Assembly: GCF_002364335.1 (NCBI RefSeq)
Contig: NZ_DEXW01000077.1
Coordinates: 6,756 to 70,755, forward strand
Direction of reading: 5' to 3'
Source of the DNA: Winogradskyella sp. UBA3174
GTDB lineage: Bacteria; Bacteroidota; Bacteroidia; Flavobacteriales; Flavobacteriaceae
DNA length: 64,000 bases
The notes beneath the pieces are model-generated. The model made no database searches. It had not been told where the DNA came from and saw only the letters and a list, made by a program, of their open reading frames with translations. The first letter of the stretch is position 1, and every line of letters begins with the position of its first letter. The position numbers were made by a program, and so were the translations under genes. Positions 27,438 through 36,876 of the stretch are shown in pieces.

Positions 27438-28668
27438 CATAAAACATTATTTTTACAATCTATTAATAGATAAGGGCTTGTCAGAGGACACAGCTAGTTA
27501 TCTGAATATGTTGTCTTTATTATTAATATTATTAATAATAGCTTTTGCCGTTGACTTTATTACCAAACGTGTATTAAGGCGTTTCTCAGAAGGAGTAGCT
27601 AAACGTACCAAAACAAATTTTGATGATATCTTAATAGATAATAAACTACCAAGAAATGTAGCGCATATTGTACCCCTTATAATTTTAATTGAATTTGTAC
27701 CACAAGTTTTTACAGACTTCAGTTACGCAGAAACTATTATCGAAAAAACACTTAAAGTTATTGCTATAATTTTAACACTTAGCATTATAAGAAGTATTCT
27801 TAAGTCTATTAAAGATTATCTTAAAACTCTATCGCGTTACAAAGACAAACCCATAGATAGTTATATACAAGTATTTATGATATTTGCTTGGCTAATTGGG
27901 TCGTTTTCTGCAATTGCCATATTAACTGGGATTACATTTCTGACTTTTGTAGGAACTTTAGGTGCTGCTTCTGCTATTATTATATTGATTTTTAAAGATA
28001 CCATTCTGGGTTTTGTCGCTAGTATACAAGTATCTATTAACGATATGGTACGTATTGGTGATTGGATTACTTTTGAAAAATACGGAGCAGATGGTGACGT
28101 TATAGAAATTAATTTAGCTACAGTAAAAGTTCAGAATTGGGATATGACCATAACTACTATTCCAACCTATGCCTTAATTTCAGATTCGTTTAAAAATTGG
28201 AGAGGTATGGCAGACTCTGGTGGTCGTCGCATCAAAAGGTCAGTTATCATAAAAGTCTCTACTATTAAGTTTCTAAGTGATACGGATATTGAGAAACTCA
28301 AAAAAATTGAATTAGTTTCAAAATATATTGAATCCAAATCGAAAGAAATAAATGATTACAATACTAAAAATGGTGCTGACAAATCGGTCTTAATCAATGG
28401 AATCAATTTAACCAACTTTGGTGTCTTTAGAAAATATCTACAAACGTATATAGAAAACCACTCTGCTATTAATAAAAATATGACTTTAATGGTACGTCAA
28501 TTAGAACCTACTTCACAAGGTATACCTATGGAAATTTATGCTTTTAGTAAGGATCAACGTTGGGTAAACTATGAATTTATTATAGGAGATATTTTCGATC
28601 ATGTTTTAGCAGCTGTGACGTATTTTGATTTGGAAATTTACGAACTAACATTAGGGAAACAGAATTAA
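27430..28668 (+). CDS. MscS-family mechanosensitive channel (YbdG/MscM-like)
   Basis: A 412-residue inner-membrane channel that opens under membrane tension to release solutes. Several N-terminal helices (~15-180) precede the pore helix and the MscS β-domain, with GASAIIILIFKDTILGFVAS, then the VRIGDWITFEKYGADGDVIEI signature at ~211-231. A helical C-terminal domain with NNGEEF-like QLEPTSQGIPMEIYAF follows. This long form resembles E. coli YbdG. Its start lies inside the DUF3817 gene, and its stop overlaps the convergent thioesterase gene by 4 bp. Confidence 0.88.
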   Translation: MLNIKHYFYNLLIDKGLSEDTASYLNMLSLLLILLIIAFAVDFITKRVLRRFSEGVAKRTKTNFDDILIDNKLPRNVAHIVPLIILIEFVPQVFTDFSYAETIIEKTLKVIAIILTLSIIRSILKSIKDYLKTLSRYKDKPIDSYIQVFMIFAWLIGSFSAIAILTGITFLTFVGTLGAASAIIILIFKDTILGFVASIQVSINDMVRIGDWITFEKYGADGDVIEINLATVKVQNWDMTITTIPTYALISDSFKNWRGMADSGGRRIKRSVIIKVSTIKFLSDTDIEKLKKIELVSKYIESKSKEINDYNTKNGADKSVLINGINLTNFGVFRKYLQTYIENHSAINKNMTLMVRQLEPTSQGIPMEIYAFSKDQRWVNYEFIIGDIFDHVLAAVTYFDLEIYELTLGKQN

Positions 28669-29057
28669 GAATCTTCTAAACGATCTTTAACAAATTCCAC
28701 TTCCGTTTTACCATGTGGTAAAGGCTTACCGTCTTTACCTAAATTTACCATAATAATGTTGTCTACAGTTAAAATAGTTTCGCGTGTCATTTTATTTCTG
28801 ACTTCGCATTTTATTGTTATAGATGACCTGCCAAATTTTTTAACTCCAATACCAATCTCAATAATATCTCCCTGTCTAGCAGAAGCCATAAAATTAATTT
28901 CAGAAATGTATTTAGTTACAATTTTAGAATTTTCAAGTTGAATAATCGTATAAAGTGCAGCTTCTTCGTCTATCCATGCTAAAAGCTGACCACCAAATAA
29001 AGTGCCATTTGGATTTAAATCTTCGGGCTTAACCCATTTCCGTGTATGAAATCTCAT
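28665..29057 (-). CDS. YciA-like acyl-CoA thioesterase (hotdog fold)
   Basis: A 130-residue cytoplasmic hotdog-fold enzyme that hydrolyses acyl-CoA. It shows PNGTLFGGQLLAWIDEEAAL, with the catalytic-region Asp, then NFMASARQGDIIEIG. The length fits the short single-hotdog YciA/BACH subgroup, which works as a hexamer. It is a lone gene, convergent with the channel gene. Chain-length preference cannot be read from sequence. Confidence 0.88.
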   Translation of the reverse strand: MRFHTRKWVKPEDLNPNGTLFGGQLLAWIDEEAALYTIIQLENSKIVTKYISEINFMASARQGDIIEIGIGVKKFGRSSITIKCEVRNKMTRETILTVDNIIMVNLGKDGKPLPHGKTEVEFVKDRLEDS

Positions 29058-29253
29058 GTTTTTTTAGTATTAGCTTATAAGTATGTTAGTCAAAGATAAC
29101 TCTTAATACAATATTTTAGAATTGATTTGTATTAGAAAATTGAATGTGAAAATTACTGTTGTTAATAACAGCGTTAACAAGATATTAGACGCTTAAATAA
29201 TCAATGATGCTTAATGCCTAATTTAGTAATGTAATAAATCTTAAAACGACGTT

Positions 29254-29670
29254 ATGAACTCAAGATCTGAAGACCTACTTAGCATTAGACCTATTATTAT
29301 TTCTGCTAAAATTTATGATTCTATGCATTCTGAAGAGTTTTTTCAGAATAAAACCCTTCGACCAATTATTAAAATGCAGAATGATCTAATTATGGCTGTA
29401 TTTAGTAATTATATAAGCAAACGCAAAAATGCATTTTACGAATTATCACTGCCAAAACAACTGGCTTATATTGATAATTCGCTTCATAAAGATATGAAGT
29501 TTAGAAACTCCTTAAAAGGAATTATTATTGGTCAGTTTACGGTTGAAGAATACGCGCTTTATATTCAAAATTCGTCAGCTTTAAATAAGCGTATAATGAA
29601 CATTGTAAAAGAACGTTTGGTTAGTAATATTCAGCTTTTTACTAAGCCAGAAGTTTTAAAAGTTGTTTAA
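29254..29670 (+). CDS. Conserved-looking protein of unknown function
   Basis: A 138-residue soluble, mostly helical protein with no signal peptide or membrane helix. It opens with SEDLLSIRPIIISAKIYDSM and has a middle stretch FRNSLKGIIIGQFTVEEYAL. I do not recognise the family, though the composition and codon use look genuine. Its stop overlaps the convergent DUF2461 gene by 4 bp. A small inverted repeat TTGTTAA/TTAACAA at 29159-29180 lies ~75 bp upstream and might be an operator. Confidence 0.6.
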   Translation: MNSRSEDLLSIRPIIISAKIYDSMHSEEFFQNKTLRPIIKMQNDLIMAVFSNYISKRKNAFYELSLPKQLAYIDNSLHKDMKFRNSLKGIIIGQFTVEEYALYIQNSSALNKRIMNIVKERLVSNIQLFTKPEVLKVV

Positions 29671-30344
29671 AGCATAGACTCCCCATTAATATTTGTTGTA
29701 AGTACATCACTCATGTAATTAAAGTATGGTCTTACATTTTTAAATGATGTATTAACATTATTTATAAAATCTTCAGCCAAGACTTCTTTATCTGTGTATT
29801 TTTTTGTGAAAATAAATTGTTTTTTACGAATTAAATCTATTGCAGGGTGTGCTTTATCAAATCCTCGTGGTGCAGACTTAAGCTCATCACCCACAAAATT
29901 TCCCCAAGTAGATTTAAACGTTTTATCATTAAGAATAGCTAGTATTTCGCTAGCGTCTGTTTCAAACTCTTTTCTAATACGTAATAAATCTTCTTTGCTT
30001 GGATTCCAAAACCCTGTTGCAATAAAAGATTCGTCATTAGGCTGAATGTGTAAATAATAACCTCCTCTTAATTCTGGTTTATGTCTAGCAAAAGAACCAC
30101 CGAAATGTGTTTTGTAAGGTAATTTGTTTTTTGAAAATCTTACATCTCTATAGATTCTGAATATCTTAACTTTTTCTATCTGATCGTGTGTATTCATTAA
30201 TTCACCTAAATAGTTATAAGCAGCTTTAACCTTAGTCTCAATAGCTTTAAACTCTGGTTTATGTTCGTTAAACCAATCTCTATCATTATTCTTTGCTAGT
30301 TTACTGAAGAATGTAAAGGTTTCTTTTTGTATGGTGTTGTACAT
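29667..30344 (-). CDS. DUF2461 family protein
   Basis: A 225-residue cytoplasmic protein of the DUF2461 (TIGR02453) family. It has FFSKLAKNNDRDWFNEHK near the start, IYRDVRFSKNKLPYKTHFGG, and GGYYLHIQPNDESFIATGFW in the middle, all family landmarks. The function is unknown. Its end overlaps the convergent plus-strand gene by 4 bp. The ~270-bp region upstream is A/T-rich with no other gene visible. Confidence 0.88.
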   Translation of the reverse strand: MYNTIQKETFTFFSKLAKNNDRDWFNEHKPEFKAIETKVKAAYNYLGELMNTHDQIEKVKIFRIYRDVRFSKNKLPYKTHFGGSFARHKPELRGGYYLHIQPNDESFIATGFWNPSKEDLLRIRKEFETDASEILAILNDKTFKSTWGNFVGDELKSAPRGFDKAHPAIDLIRKKQFIFTKKYTDKEVLAEDFINNVNTSFKNVRPYFNYMSDVLTTNINGESML

Positions 30345-30614
30345 AAATTCTAAGGTTTGTATAAAAATAGAAAAAAGCTATCGTAATTTATGGCGTTATA
30401 AACTAATAATTAATAAACACTAATTATTGTTATTTTATGTTTAAGTATCTCATATAGTTATTTCATCATTAAGAGTATTAATTTAGTCTCTACTAAGTAT
30501 ATAATCATTTATAATATTACTAGTAACTTAGCAAGATTAAATTTATTAAATTTTACTTGTGAGTTTTGATAATTTTTATTATCATGCACAACTTTTAAAA
30601 CAGACATTATTTTT

Positions 30615-30836
30615 ATGGGTAGACCAGCAACAAGACCAACAAAACTAAAGGACGGTTTCTATATTGAGATCCGAAACAAAGGCTCAAAATCGGGTGTAAA
30701 ACTCTACAGCGGAACTAAATTACAGATGCATCGTGCAATAAAAATGTACGAACGCTCAAAACAAGTAGTGATACTTGGGGAATCTGTTAACGGAAAGTTT
30801 GTTGACAAAGAGCCAAAATTACATGTAGTAGATTAA
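30615..30836 (+). CDS. Small basic protein, flavobacterial type
   Basis: A 73-residue basic protein (MGRPATRPTKLKDGFYIEI start, then KMYERSKQVVILGE). The GRPATRP N-terminus looks like an AT-hook-type tail and suggests nucleic-acid contact, but this is inference. The gene is followed by a strong terminator, and its codon use matches its surroundings. I recognise it only as the kind of small protein seen in Flavobacteriia. Function unknown. Confidence 0.7.
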   Translation: MGRPATRPTKLKDGFYIEIRNKGSKSGVKLYSGTKLQMHRAIKMYERSKQVVILGESVNGKFVDKEPKLHVVD

Positions 30837-30857
30837 CTTTACATACAATTAAAATCA

Positions 30858-30887
30858 AAGGGTGAAAATATAAATTTTCACCCTTTT
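30858..30887 (+). terminator. Rho-independent terminator
   Basis: AAAGGGTGAAAAT (30858-30870) pairs perfectly with ATTTTCACCCTTT (30875-30887) around a 4-base loop. The run of T residues continues to 30890. It ends the small basic-protein gene. Confidence 0.92.
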
Positions 30888-30996
30888 TTGTTTTAAATAT
30901 GTTGACTCAAAAAAACGGTCTATTTAATTTTTTATAAATTGTTGATTCAATGGCAATTAAAAATGCTGTTTACTAACTAATTAAATCAACTGTATT

Positions 30997-31422
30997 ATGA
31001 TAACTTCAATTAATAAATTACCTGTTTGGTTTTGGATATTAAGCGTTTTAGCATTAATATGGAACGGCCTTGGTGTCATAGCCTATTTGGGTAAAGCCTT
31101 TGCAACTGACGAAATGATTGCTGCACTTCCAGTAGAGCAACAAGCCGAGTTTATAACAGAATATCCTGCTTGGTATACTGCTGCTTTTGCCTTAGCAGTA
31201 TTTTGCGGCACACTCGGTTGTCTTTCATTACTTATCAGAAAAAAATGGGCTTTTCCATTATTTATTATTTCTGCATTTGGCGCAATTGTACAACATACTT
31301 ATTTATTTATGAATGTAGAAATGACACCTGTACAACTAGTAATGCCAATAATGGTAATAAGTGTTTGTATAATACTCGTATGGTTTGCAAAAAACTCAGC
31401 AACAAAGGGCTGGCTTAAATAA
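30997..31422 (+). CDS. Four-helix membrane protein of unknown function
   Basis: A 141-residue protein with about four membrane helices. An opening KLPVWFWILSVLALIWNGLG is followed by a periplasmic loop containing EQQAEFITEYPAWY, then three more helices. Similar proteins are often labelled sugar transporter without evidence, and I do not adopt that name. It is a single plus-strand gene, convergent with truA. Confidence 0.7.
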   Translation: MITSINKLPVWFWILSVLALIWNGLGVIAYLGKAFATDEMIAALPVEQQAEFITEYPAWYTAAFALAVFCGTLGCLSLLIRKKWAFPLFIISAFGAIVQHTYLFMNVEMTPVQLVMPIMVISVCIILVWFAKNSATKGWLK

Positions 31423-31479
31423 AAAATTACTAACCAAGCAATTTTAAAAAGGTATTAGCAATTACGCTAGCAGCTTTTT

Positions 31480-32265
31480 TTATTCAAAATTCACGGAATG
31501 TAAAATTAAACCGGAAGCCGGAGCTATATAATCCATAACTTCAGTGCTATCGTCTTTTAAAGTTTCTTTTATAAAATCTAAGGTTACCTCTCCTCTACCT
31601 AATTTTATTAAACAACCAAACATTAAGCGTATTTGGTTACGCATAAAGCCTTTACCTATAACTTTAAATATATAAGAGTTTTCTGGAAAGAAACTTGCTG
31701 TATACAAATCATTACCTATAATCTCAGAAGATTCAATAGTTCTTTTATACTCACCTTTATGTGTTGCTTTGTAACAGTAAGTTTTAAAATTATAGGTACC
31801 TGTGAATAACTTAGCCCCTTCCTTCATTAATTCTATATCCAAAGGCTCTAAAATGGTTGTTAGTATTGATGCACAAAACGGATGATTTTTTTGACCTTCA
31901 GAAAATACATAATGGTATTCCTTTAGTTTAGAATCTTTGATGACGTTAAATTCCTTGTCAACTTCCTTTATTGATAATGCTCTAATGTCTTGTGGCAAGT
32001 TATGATTAAACAGTTCTAAGAATGCCTCAAAATCTAATATTGGCTCATTATATATAAATAATTCTAAAGCTGCCTCATTAGCAGATACCATCGCATCTGT
32101 TCTACCTGCACCTAATGTTTTAAACCGCACATCTTTTAATATAAACTTAAGTGTACGATCAATCATTAAGTGCACGGTCTTAACATCTGGCTGTTTTTGC
32201 CAACCATGAAAACGATAGCCTAAATATTGAATTTTAAGTAAGTAATAATAACGCTTATCAAACAT
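31480..32265 (-). CDS. truA: TruA-family tRNA pseudouridine synthase
   Basis: A 261-residue enzyme of the TruA family, which converts uridines 38-40 of tRNA anticodon arms to pseudouridine. The N-terminus (YLGYRFHGWQKQP) and the active-site loop GAGRTDAMVSA, with its catalytic Asp, are clear. Classical TruA reads SRTDKGVHA there, so this looks like a diverged Bacteroidota paralogue whose target may differ. RRNQIR-type FMRNQIRLMFGCLIKLG is present at the C-terminal half. It is divergent from the LytTR gene. Confidence 0.82.
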   Translation of the reverse strand: MFDKRYYYLLKIQYLGYRFHGWQKQPDVKTVHLMIDRTLKFILKDVRFKTLGAGRTDAMVSANEAALELFIYNEPILDFEAFLELFNHNLPQDIRALSIKEVDKEFNVIKDSKLKEYHYVFSEGQKNHPFCASILTTILEPLDIELMKEGAKLFTGTYNFKTYCYKATHKGEYKRTIESSEIIGNDLYTASFFPENSYIFKVIGKGFMRNQIRLMFGCLIKLGRGEVTLDFIKETLKDDSTEVMDYIAPASGLILHSVNFE

Positions 32266-32329
32266 AACAGCAAGAACGTTATTTTATTGAAGATTCCAAA
32301 AGCATTGCTTATTTTTATGCTTTAAGATA

Positions 32330-33133
32330 TTGAATTTGAAAAGACTTTACCCTTTTGATCCATTATTAAAGCACCACGTTATAATTAGCTTACTATTAGC
32401 TATTTGGGTTTTTGTATTCTTGTATTTTACTGAGCCCTTAGATGTTAGTGAATTTCCTGAAAGGGAAAAACTAATTTATCTGCCTGGTTATGGACTTCTA
32501 GCAGGCTTATGTTATTTATTATTTCTTCCTATTCAAAACTATTTATATAAAAAAGAGAAACAAAACTGGACACTTCTCAGTGAAATCATTTTTTTACTCA
32601 GCTTCTCAGTAATAAGTATAGCCATAGCAAGATCCTATTATTTATATATAATAATGATAGATGAACCGTATCCTTATACTTTAGGCTACATGCTTAAAGC
32701 AATTTTTATACCGGCTATTGCTACTATTTTACCTATAGTTATAATAGCGCGTTTCGCTTTTGGAAAGTATCATGAAAAACGATTAGAAGATCAAAAAATT
32801 GAAATTAAAGGTGAAGGTAATTATGAAGGTTTACGTTTACAGTTAAATGAGGTTATTAGCATTCAATCCTCAGATAATTATATAGAAGTGTTTTATGTTA
32901 CTGGTAATAGTTTGAAGAAAACATTGATTAGAAATAAGTTGTCTGTTATTGATGAAGAATTCCCGGAATTACTTAGAGTACATCGTTCTTATTTAATTAA
33001 CCCATACCATTTTCAGCAATGGAAAACAGAAAATGGAAAACTCTTTATAATTTTAAATCATACTATAGAAGTACCTGTTTCTAAAACCTATCAGTCTGCA
33101 ATAAAAGCAGCCATTAATTCTACCACAAACTAA
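32330..33133 (+). CDS. LytTR transcriptional regulator with four membrane helices
   Basis: A 267-residue membrane-bound regulator. Four helices occupy ~17-35, 48-70, 83-108 and 118-141. A short charged linker then leads to a C-terminal LytTR DNA-binding domain (~165-265) with VISIQSSDNYIEVFY and LLRVHRSYLINP. Membrane LytTR proteins of this form usually lack a receiver domain and respond to signals in or at the membrane. The frame starts at TTG; a second TTG two codons later is an alternative. It precedes the S41 peptidase gene, a possible target. Confidence 0.85.
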   Translation: MNLKRLYPFDPLLKHHVIISLLLAIWVFVFLYFTEPLDVSEFPEREKLIYLPGYGLLAGLCYLLFLPIQNYLYKKEKQNWTLLSEIIFLLSFSVISIAIARSYYLYIIMIDEPYPYTLGYMLKAIFIPAIATILPIVIIARFAFGKYHEKRLEDQKIEIKGEGNYEGLRLQLNEVISIQSSDNYIEVFYVTGNSLKKTLIRNKLSVIDEEFPELLRVHRSYLINPYHFQQWKTENGKLFIILNHTIEVPVSKTYQSAIKAAINSTTN

Positions 33134-33186
33134 GGTTGTTTTACCCCAAACACGTATTAATATGAAATAAATGGAACTCTCTAAAA

Positions 33187-33194
33187 TATATTTG
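33187..33194 (+). promoter_or_regulatory. -7 promoter element of the S41 peptidase gene
   Basis: TATATTTG is an exact TAnnTTTG match 35 bp before the start codon. No TTG lies at the expected -33 distance. Confidence 0.5.
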
Positions 33195-33229
33195 CTTCAG
33201 AAAGTTTAATCACACAAAACCATTTAATT

Positions 33230-34456
33230 ATGAAAAATCTACAGGTATTTATTATTACTTTTTTATTCGGAACCATTTCAATATTCGCGCAATCTGAAAC
33301 TTGTGATTGCAAAACAGATTTAGATTTTGTAGTTAAAAAAATCAAAAAAATGCCTTCCTATAAAAAGCAAATTAAAGGTGATTTGTTTTCTGAAACCTAT
33401 TTGAGGTTATCGTCTAAAATGTCTAAACCAATCTTAATTGAAGACTGTTATAAATTACTCTTAGAACAAATGCTATTAGTAAATGATGCACATGCATCGC
33501 TTCAAGTTAATACAGAATTTTTATCTGAAACAACTCTAAAAAATGAAGTTGAACTGTCTGGATTCAAATCTTCAAATCTATTTAAAAATCACCCTAACAC
33601 TAATCGTAATATTTCAGAATTAAAAGAGGAACTAACAGAAAAAAGTTCAGAAGATTTAGAAGGTATATACAATAACCGAAATGATGAAACCATTGGAATA
33701 TATTACGCTGACAATAAAAAAGATTTAGTTGGTGTTTTATTAGAAACCAACAGCAACCATTGGAAAATTGGTGAAATTAGATTTTATGCTAACCATACAA
33801 GTAGTAATAAATACAATGTTTATTATTATAATGTTACTACAAGAACGCCAGGTTTAAGAAAAAGCTTTTCTTTTGAAAACGGTCGTATTTGGCATTATAA
33901 AAAAGTAACGAATAAAAATAATTTTGAATTTGTAGATAACGGTGATAATATCACAGTATTTAAGCAAATAAACAATGATACACAGTATTTATATTTTAAA
34001 ACCTTTAGCAACGGTAAGAAAAAGGAATTAGTTAAATTTTTTGATGACACAAAAAATAAAATAACAGCAAAGAATGTGATTGTTGATTTGAGAAGTAACA
34101 GCGGCGGAAATAAGAAATTCTCAGATGTATTTCTTAAGTTATTAAAGGATAAAAACGTTTATGTAATCACCAATTGTTTTACAGGAAGTAATGGAGAACA
34201 ATTCACACTAAAACTATTGAAAAACAAAAATGCTAAGCACATAGGACAAACAACTTTTGGTGTTATTGCTTACGGTCTAAATTATGGAAACAGCTACAAC
34301 ACACCTTCAAGTCATTTTAGAATTACACCAACAGATATGAACTATCATAAATATATTGCATATGAAGGAAAAGGTGTTACTCCAGAAATTGCTTTAGATT
34401 TTAATAGCGATTGGATGGAACAAACCTTAGAAATCATTAAAGCAGATCATAAATAA
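33230..34456 (+). CDS. S41-family (tail-specific protease-like) secreted protein
   Basis: A 408-residue exported protein with a signal peptide ending near SIFAQ (residue ~21). The C-terminal half carries an S41/ClpP-like core: VIVDLRSNSGGN, then NCFTGSNGEQF with the likely nucleophile Ser, then GVTPEIALDFN. The N-terminal region has a TSP-like helical part. It has no PDZ domain, so it is not a CtpA-type enzyme. It follows a LytTR regulator on the same strand and ends before a terminator at 34519-34548. Confidence 0.78.
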   Translation: MKNLQVFIITFLFGTISIFAQSETCDCKTDLDFVVKKIKKMPSYKKQIKGDLFSETYLRLSSKMSKPILIEDCYKLLLEQMLLVNDAHASLQVNTEFLSETTLKNEVELSGFKSSNLFKNHPNTNRNISELKEELTEKSSEDLEGIYNNRNDETIGIYYADNKKDLVGVLLETNSNHWKIGEIRFYANHTSSNKYNVYYYNVTTRTPGLRKSFSFENGRIWHYKKVTNKNNFEFVDNGDNITVFKQINNDTQYLYFKTFSNGKKKELVKFFDDTKNKITAKNVIVDLRSNSGGNKKFSDVFLKLLKDKNVYVITNCFTGSNGEQFTLKLLKNKNAKHIGQTTFGVIAYGLNYGNSYNTPSSHFRITPTDMNYHKYIAYEGKGVTPEIALDFNSDWMEQTLEIIKADHK

Positions 34457-34518
34457 AATAGTATAAAGAGTTTACGTGGTTCTAATGCACGATTAAACTT
34501 TCTAAATTTCATTAGAAT

Positions 34519-34557
34519 AACTGTCGCTATTTGGTTTTAGCGGCAGTTTTTATTTTT
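34519..34557 (+). terminator. Rho-independent terminator after the S41 gene
   Basis: AACTGTCGCT (34519-34528) pairs with AGCGGCAGTT (34539-34548) with one G-U pair, followed by a T-rich run to 34557. It points along the plus strand and ends just inside the convergent hisIE stop region. Confidence 0.75.
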
Positions 34558-35167
34558 CTCTACGTTTTAATACATCAACAACATCATTTATTTTAAAACC
34601 CTTGGCCTGAAGTAACATTAAATAATGAAATAATAAATCTGCGCTTTCATCTAAGAATAACTCATCATTATTGTCTTTTGCTTCAATAACAACTTCTACA
34701 GCTTCCTCTCCTACTTTTTGAGCGATCTTATTAATGCCTTTTGCAAATAAAGAAGCAACATAAGACTTTTCTGAATCCCCTGCTTTTATTCGTGATTCGA
34801 TAGTGTTTTCAAGATTAGAAATAAAACCGTAAGATGGCTCATTAGTTTCATTCCAGCAGGTATCAGACCCCTTATGACATGTTGGACCTTTTGGGTTAAC
34901 TTTAATTAAAAGTGAATCACTATCACAGTCTAATTTTATATCTACAAGATTTAGAACATTACCACTGTCTTCGCCTTTTGTCCAAAGACGTTGTTTTGTT
35001 CTGCTAAAAAAAGTTACTAATTTGGAGTCTATTGTTTTTTGAAGGGCTTTATCATTCATATAACCCAACATTAAAATTTTGTTGGTTGTGATATCTTGAA
35101 TGATAGCTGGTACCAGTCCATCTGGATTTTTATTAAAATCTACGTTCATTTTTTGTTTTTTAGTCAT
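34550..35167 (-). CDS. hisIE: Bifunctional phosphoribosyl-AMP cyclohydrolase / phosphoribosyl-ATP pyrophosphohydrolase
   Basis: A 205-residue fusion for steps 2 and 3 of histidine synthesis. The HisI half (~1-115) has LMLGYMNDKALQKT, FFSRTKQRLWTKGEDSGN and the zinc-site CH-type motif GPTCHKGSDTC. The HisE half (~120-205) has KVGEEAVEVVIEAK and LDESADLLFHYLML. Fusion and length are normal for this phylum. It is the last gene of the his operon, 73 bp after hisF across a REP-like repeat. Confidence 0.95.
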   Translation of the reverse strand: MTKKQKMNVDFNKNPDGLVPAIIQDITTNKILMLGYMNDKALQKTIDSKLVTFFSRTKQRLWTKGEDSGNVLNLVDIKLDCDSDSLLIKVNPKGPTCHKGSDTCWNETNEPSYGFISNLENTIESRIKAGDSEKSYVASLFAKGINKIAQKVGEEAVEVVIEAKDNNDELFLDESADLLFHYLMLLQAKGFKINDVVDVLKRREK

Positions 35168-35231
35168 TCCTACAAATACAGGAATCTACTTTAAAATTAT
35201 AATATTTTTGGTTCCCACCTACTTAGGGATG
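35163..35231. repeat. REP-like palindromic element between hisF and hisIE
   Basis: GTCATTCCT...AGGAATC (35163-35186) followed by GGTTCCCACCTAC...GGGATGAT (35210-35231) has the layout of a paired REP element seen in many bacteria. The first half forms a small hairpin (ATTCCT/AGGAAT). A related half-element occurs at 45183-45206. Confidence 0.65.
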
Positions 35232-35240
35232 ATAGTAAAA

Positions 35241-35996
35241 CTAAAGCCTTACCGTAATACTATTTTTTTTTAACTCTTCTTTTAATTCTAAAATTGATAT
35301 TTCTCCAAAATGAAATACACTTGCCGCTAATGCTGCATCTGCTTTACCATCTTTAAACGTATCAACAAAATGTTGCATAGTACCTGCGCCTCCTGATGCT
35401 ATAATCGGAATATTTACTAACTGCGTCAATTTTGCTAAAGCTTCATTTGCAAAACCTGCCTTTGTACCATCGTGATTCATCGACGTGAATAATATTTCAC
35501 CAGCACCACGTTCTTCAACTTCTTTAGCCCAATCAAATAAATTCAATTCTGTTAAAATTGTACCACCAGCTAAATATACCATCCACTCACTTTCAATTTT
35601 CTTAGCATCAATAGCAACTACGACACATTGACTTCCAAATTTATCTGATAACTCATTTATTAATTCTGGTCGCTTCACTGCTGAAGAGTTTATAGATATT
35701 TTATCTGCTCCGCATTTCAAAAGCACATCAACATCTTCGACAGAAGAAATACCTCCACCAACTGTAAATGGAATATTGACTTGTTCTGCAACATGCAACA
35801 CCATATCATGCATAGTTTTACGATTCTCTAAAGTTGCTGAAATATCTAAAAAAACAAGCTCGTCTGCACCTAATTCTGCATATTGCTTCGCTAAAGTTAC
35901 AGGATCACCAGCATCTCTTAAATCCACAAAGTTGACACCCTTTACGGTTCTACCGTTTTTAATGTCTAAACATGGGATGATTCTTTTTGTTAACAT
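35241..35996 (-). CDS. hisF: Imidazole glycerol phosphate synthase cyclase subunit
   Basis: A 251-residue (βα)8-barrel enzyme. With HisH it turns PRFAR and glutamine-derived ammonia into imidazole glycerol phosphate and AICAR. Catalytic Asp11 lies in CLDIKNG and the second Asp in VVAIDAKK; phosphate-binding loops GGGIS and ASGGAGT are present. It follows hisA after a 115-bp gap holding a palindromic repeat. Confidence 0.97.
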   Translation of the reverse strand: MLTKRIIPCLDIKNGRTVKGVNFVDLRDAGDPVTLAKQYAELGADELVFLDISATLENRKTMHDMVLHVAEQVNIPFTVGGGISSVEDVDVLLKCGADKISINSSAVKRPELINELSDKFGSQCVVVAIDAKKIESEWMVYLAGGTILTELNLFDWAKEVEERGAGEILFTSMNHDGTKAGFANEALAKLTQLVNIPIIASGGAGTMQHFVDTFKDGKADAALAASVFHFGEISILELKEELKKNSITVRL

Positions 35997-36007
35997 AAAT
36001 TCTTATT

Positions 36008-36107
36008 TCGCAAGTCCGAGTGATGTGATTTTAATAGAATTGTATCGAGAACCTTAATTGACTTCTCTATATGATTCTTAACCCTCAGAATCAGTCGAAG
36101 TGACGGA
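36008..36107. repeat. Flavobacterial palindromic intergenic repeat, between hisF and hisA
   Basis: Outer arms TCGCAAGTCCGAGTGA and TCAGTCGAAGTGACG (36008-36024 and 36091-36107) enclose an inner ATTGTATCGAGAAC motif. The same order of motifs occurs at 38605-38701 and, reversed and shorter, at 46008-46060. The copies are diverged. Confidence 0.65.
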
Positions 36108-36111
36108 TTAG

Positions 36112-36846
36112 TTAAATAAATCGTTCTAATTCATGTAAACTAATTCTGTTTTCGTAAATCGCTTTTCCTATAATAACACCTTCACAACCAATAGCTTCTA
36201 AATCTTCTAAATCACTAATTCCAGCAACTCCACCAGAAGCAATAAGTTTTATGGATTGCGCACCACTACTGTTACTACATTCTTCTATTATGGACTTATA
36301 CAATTCAATTGATGGGCCTTCTAGCATACCATCTTTTGAAATATCTGTACAGATCACATACTTAATACGTTTCCTTTGATAGTCTTTTATAAATGAAATA
36401 ACTTCTTCTTTACTATTATCTTGCCAACCGTTAATCGCTATTTTACCATCATTACTATCTGCTCCTAAAATAATTTTTTGTGCACCATATTTAGAGAGCC
36501 ATCCTTCAAAAGTTTCTCTATCGTTTACTGCAATACTTCCACCTGTTATTTGTCTTGCTCCACAATTAAAAGCAATATTCAAATCTTCATTAGATTTTAA
36601 ACCACCTCCAAAATCAATTTTTAAATTGGTCTTAGACGCAAGGAGTTCTAAAACTTTATAATTGACGATTTGCCTTGCTTTTGCTCCATCTAAATCTACT
36701 AAATGTAGATATTCAATACCTGAAGCTTCAAACTCTTTTGCAACCTCTAACGGGTTTTCGTTATATATTTTTTTTGTATCATAGTCTCCTTTTGTAAGAC
36801 GAACACATTTTCCGTCTATAATATCTATGGCTGGTATTATTCTCAT
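36112..36846 (-). CDS. hisA: Phosphoribosylformimino-AICAR-phosphate isomerase
   Basis: A 244-residue (βα)8-barrel isomerase of step 4, converting ProFAR to PRFAR. The general acid/base pair is Asp8 ([12 protein letters not shown]) and the Asp in [10 protein letters not shown]. Phosphate loops GGGLKS and ASGGVAG are present. It lies 30 bp downstream of hisH. Confidence 0.97.
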   Translation of the reverse strand: MRIIPAIDIIDGKCVRLTKGDYDTKKIYNENPLEVAKEFEASGIEYLHLVDLDGAKARQIVNYKVLELLASKTNLKIDFGGGLKSNEDLNIAFNCGARQITGGSIAVNDRETFEGWLSKYGAQKIILGADSNDGKIAINGWQDNSKEEVISFIKDYQRKRIKYVICTDISKDGMLEGPSIELYKSIIEECSNSSGAQSIKLIASGGVAGISDLEDLEAIGCEGVIIGKAIYENRISLHELERFI

Positions 36847-36876
36847 TTTTTGATTTTGACTTTTAGCTAAAGACTT

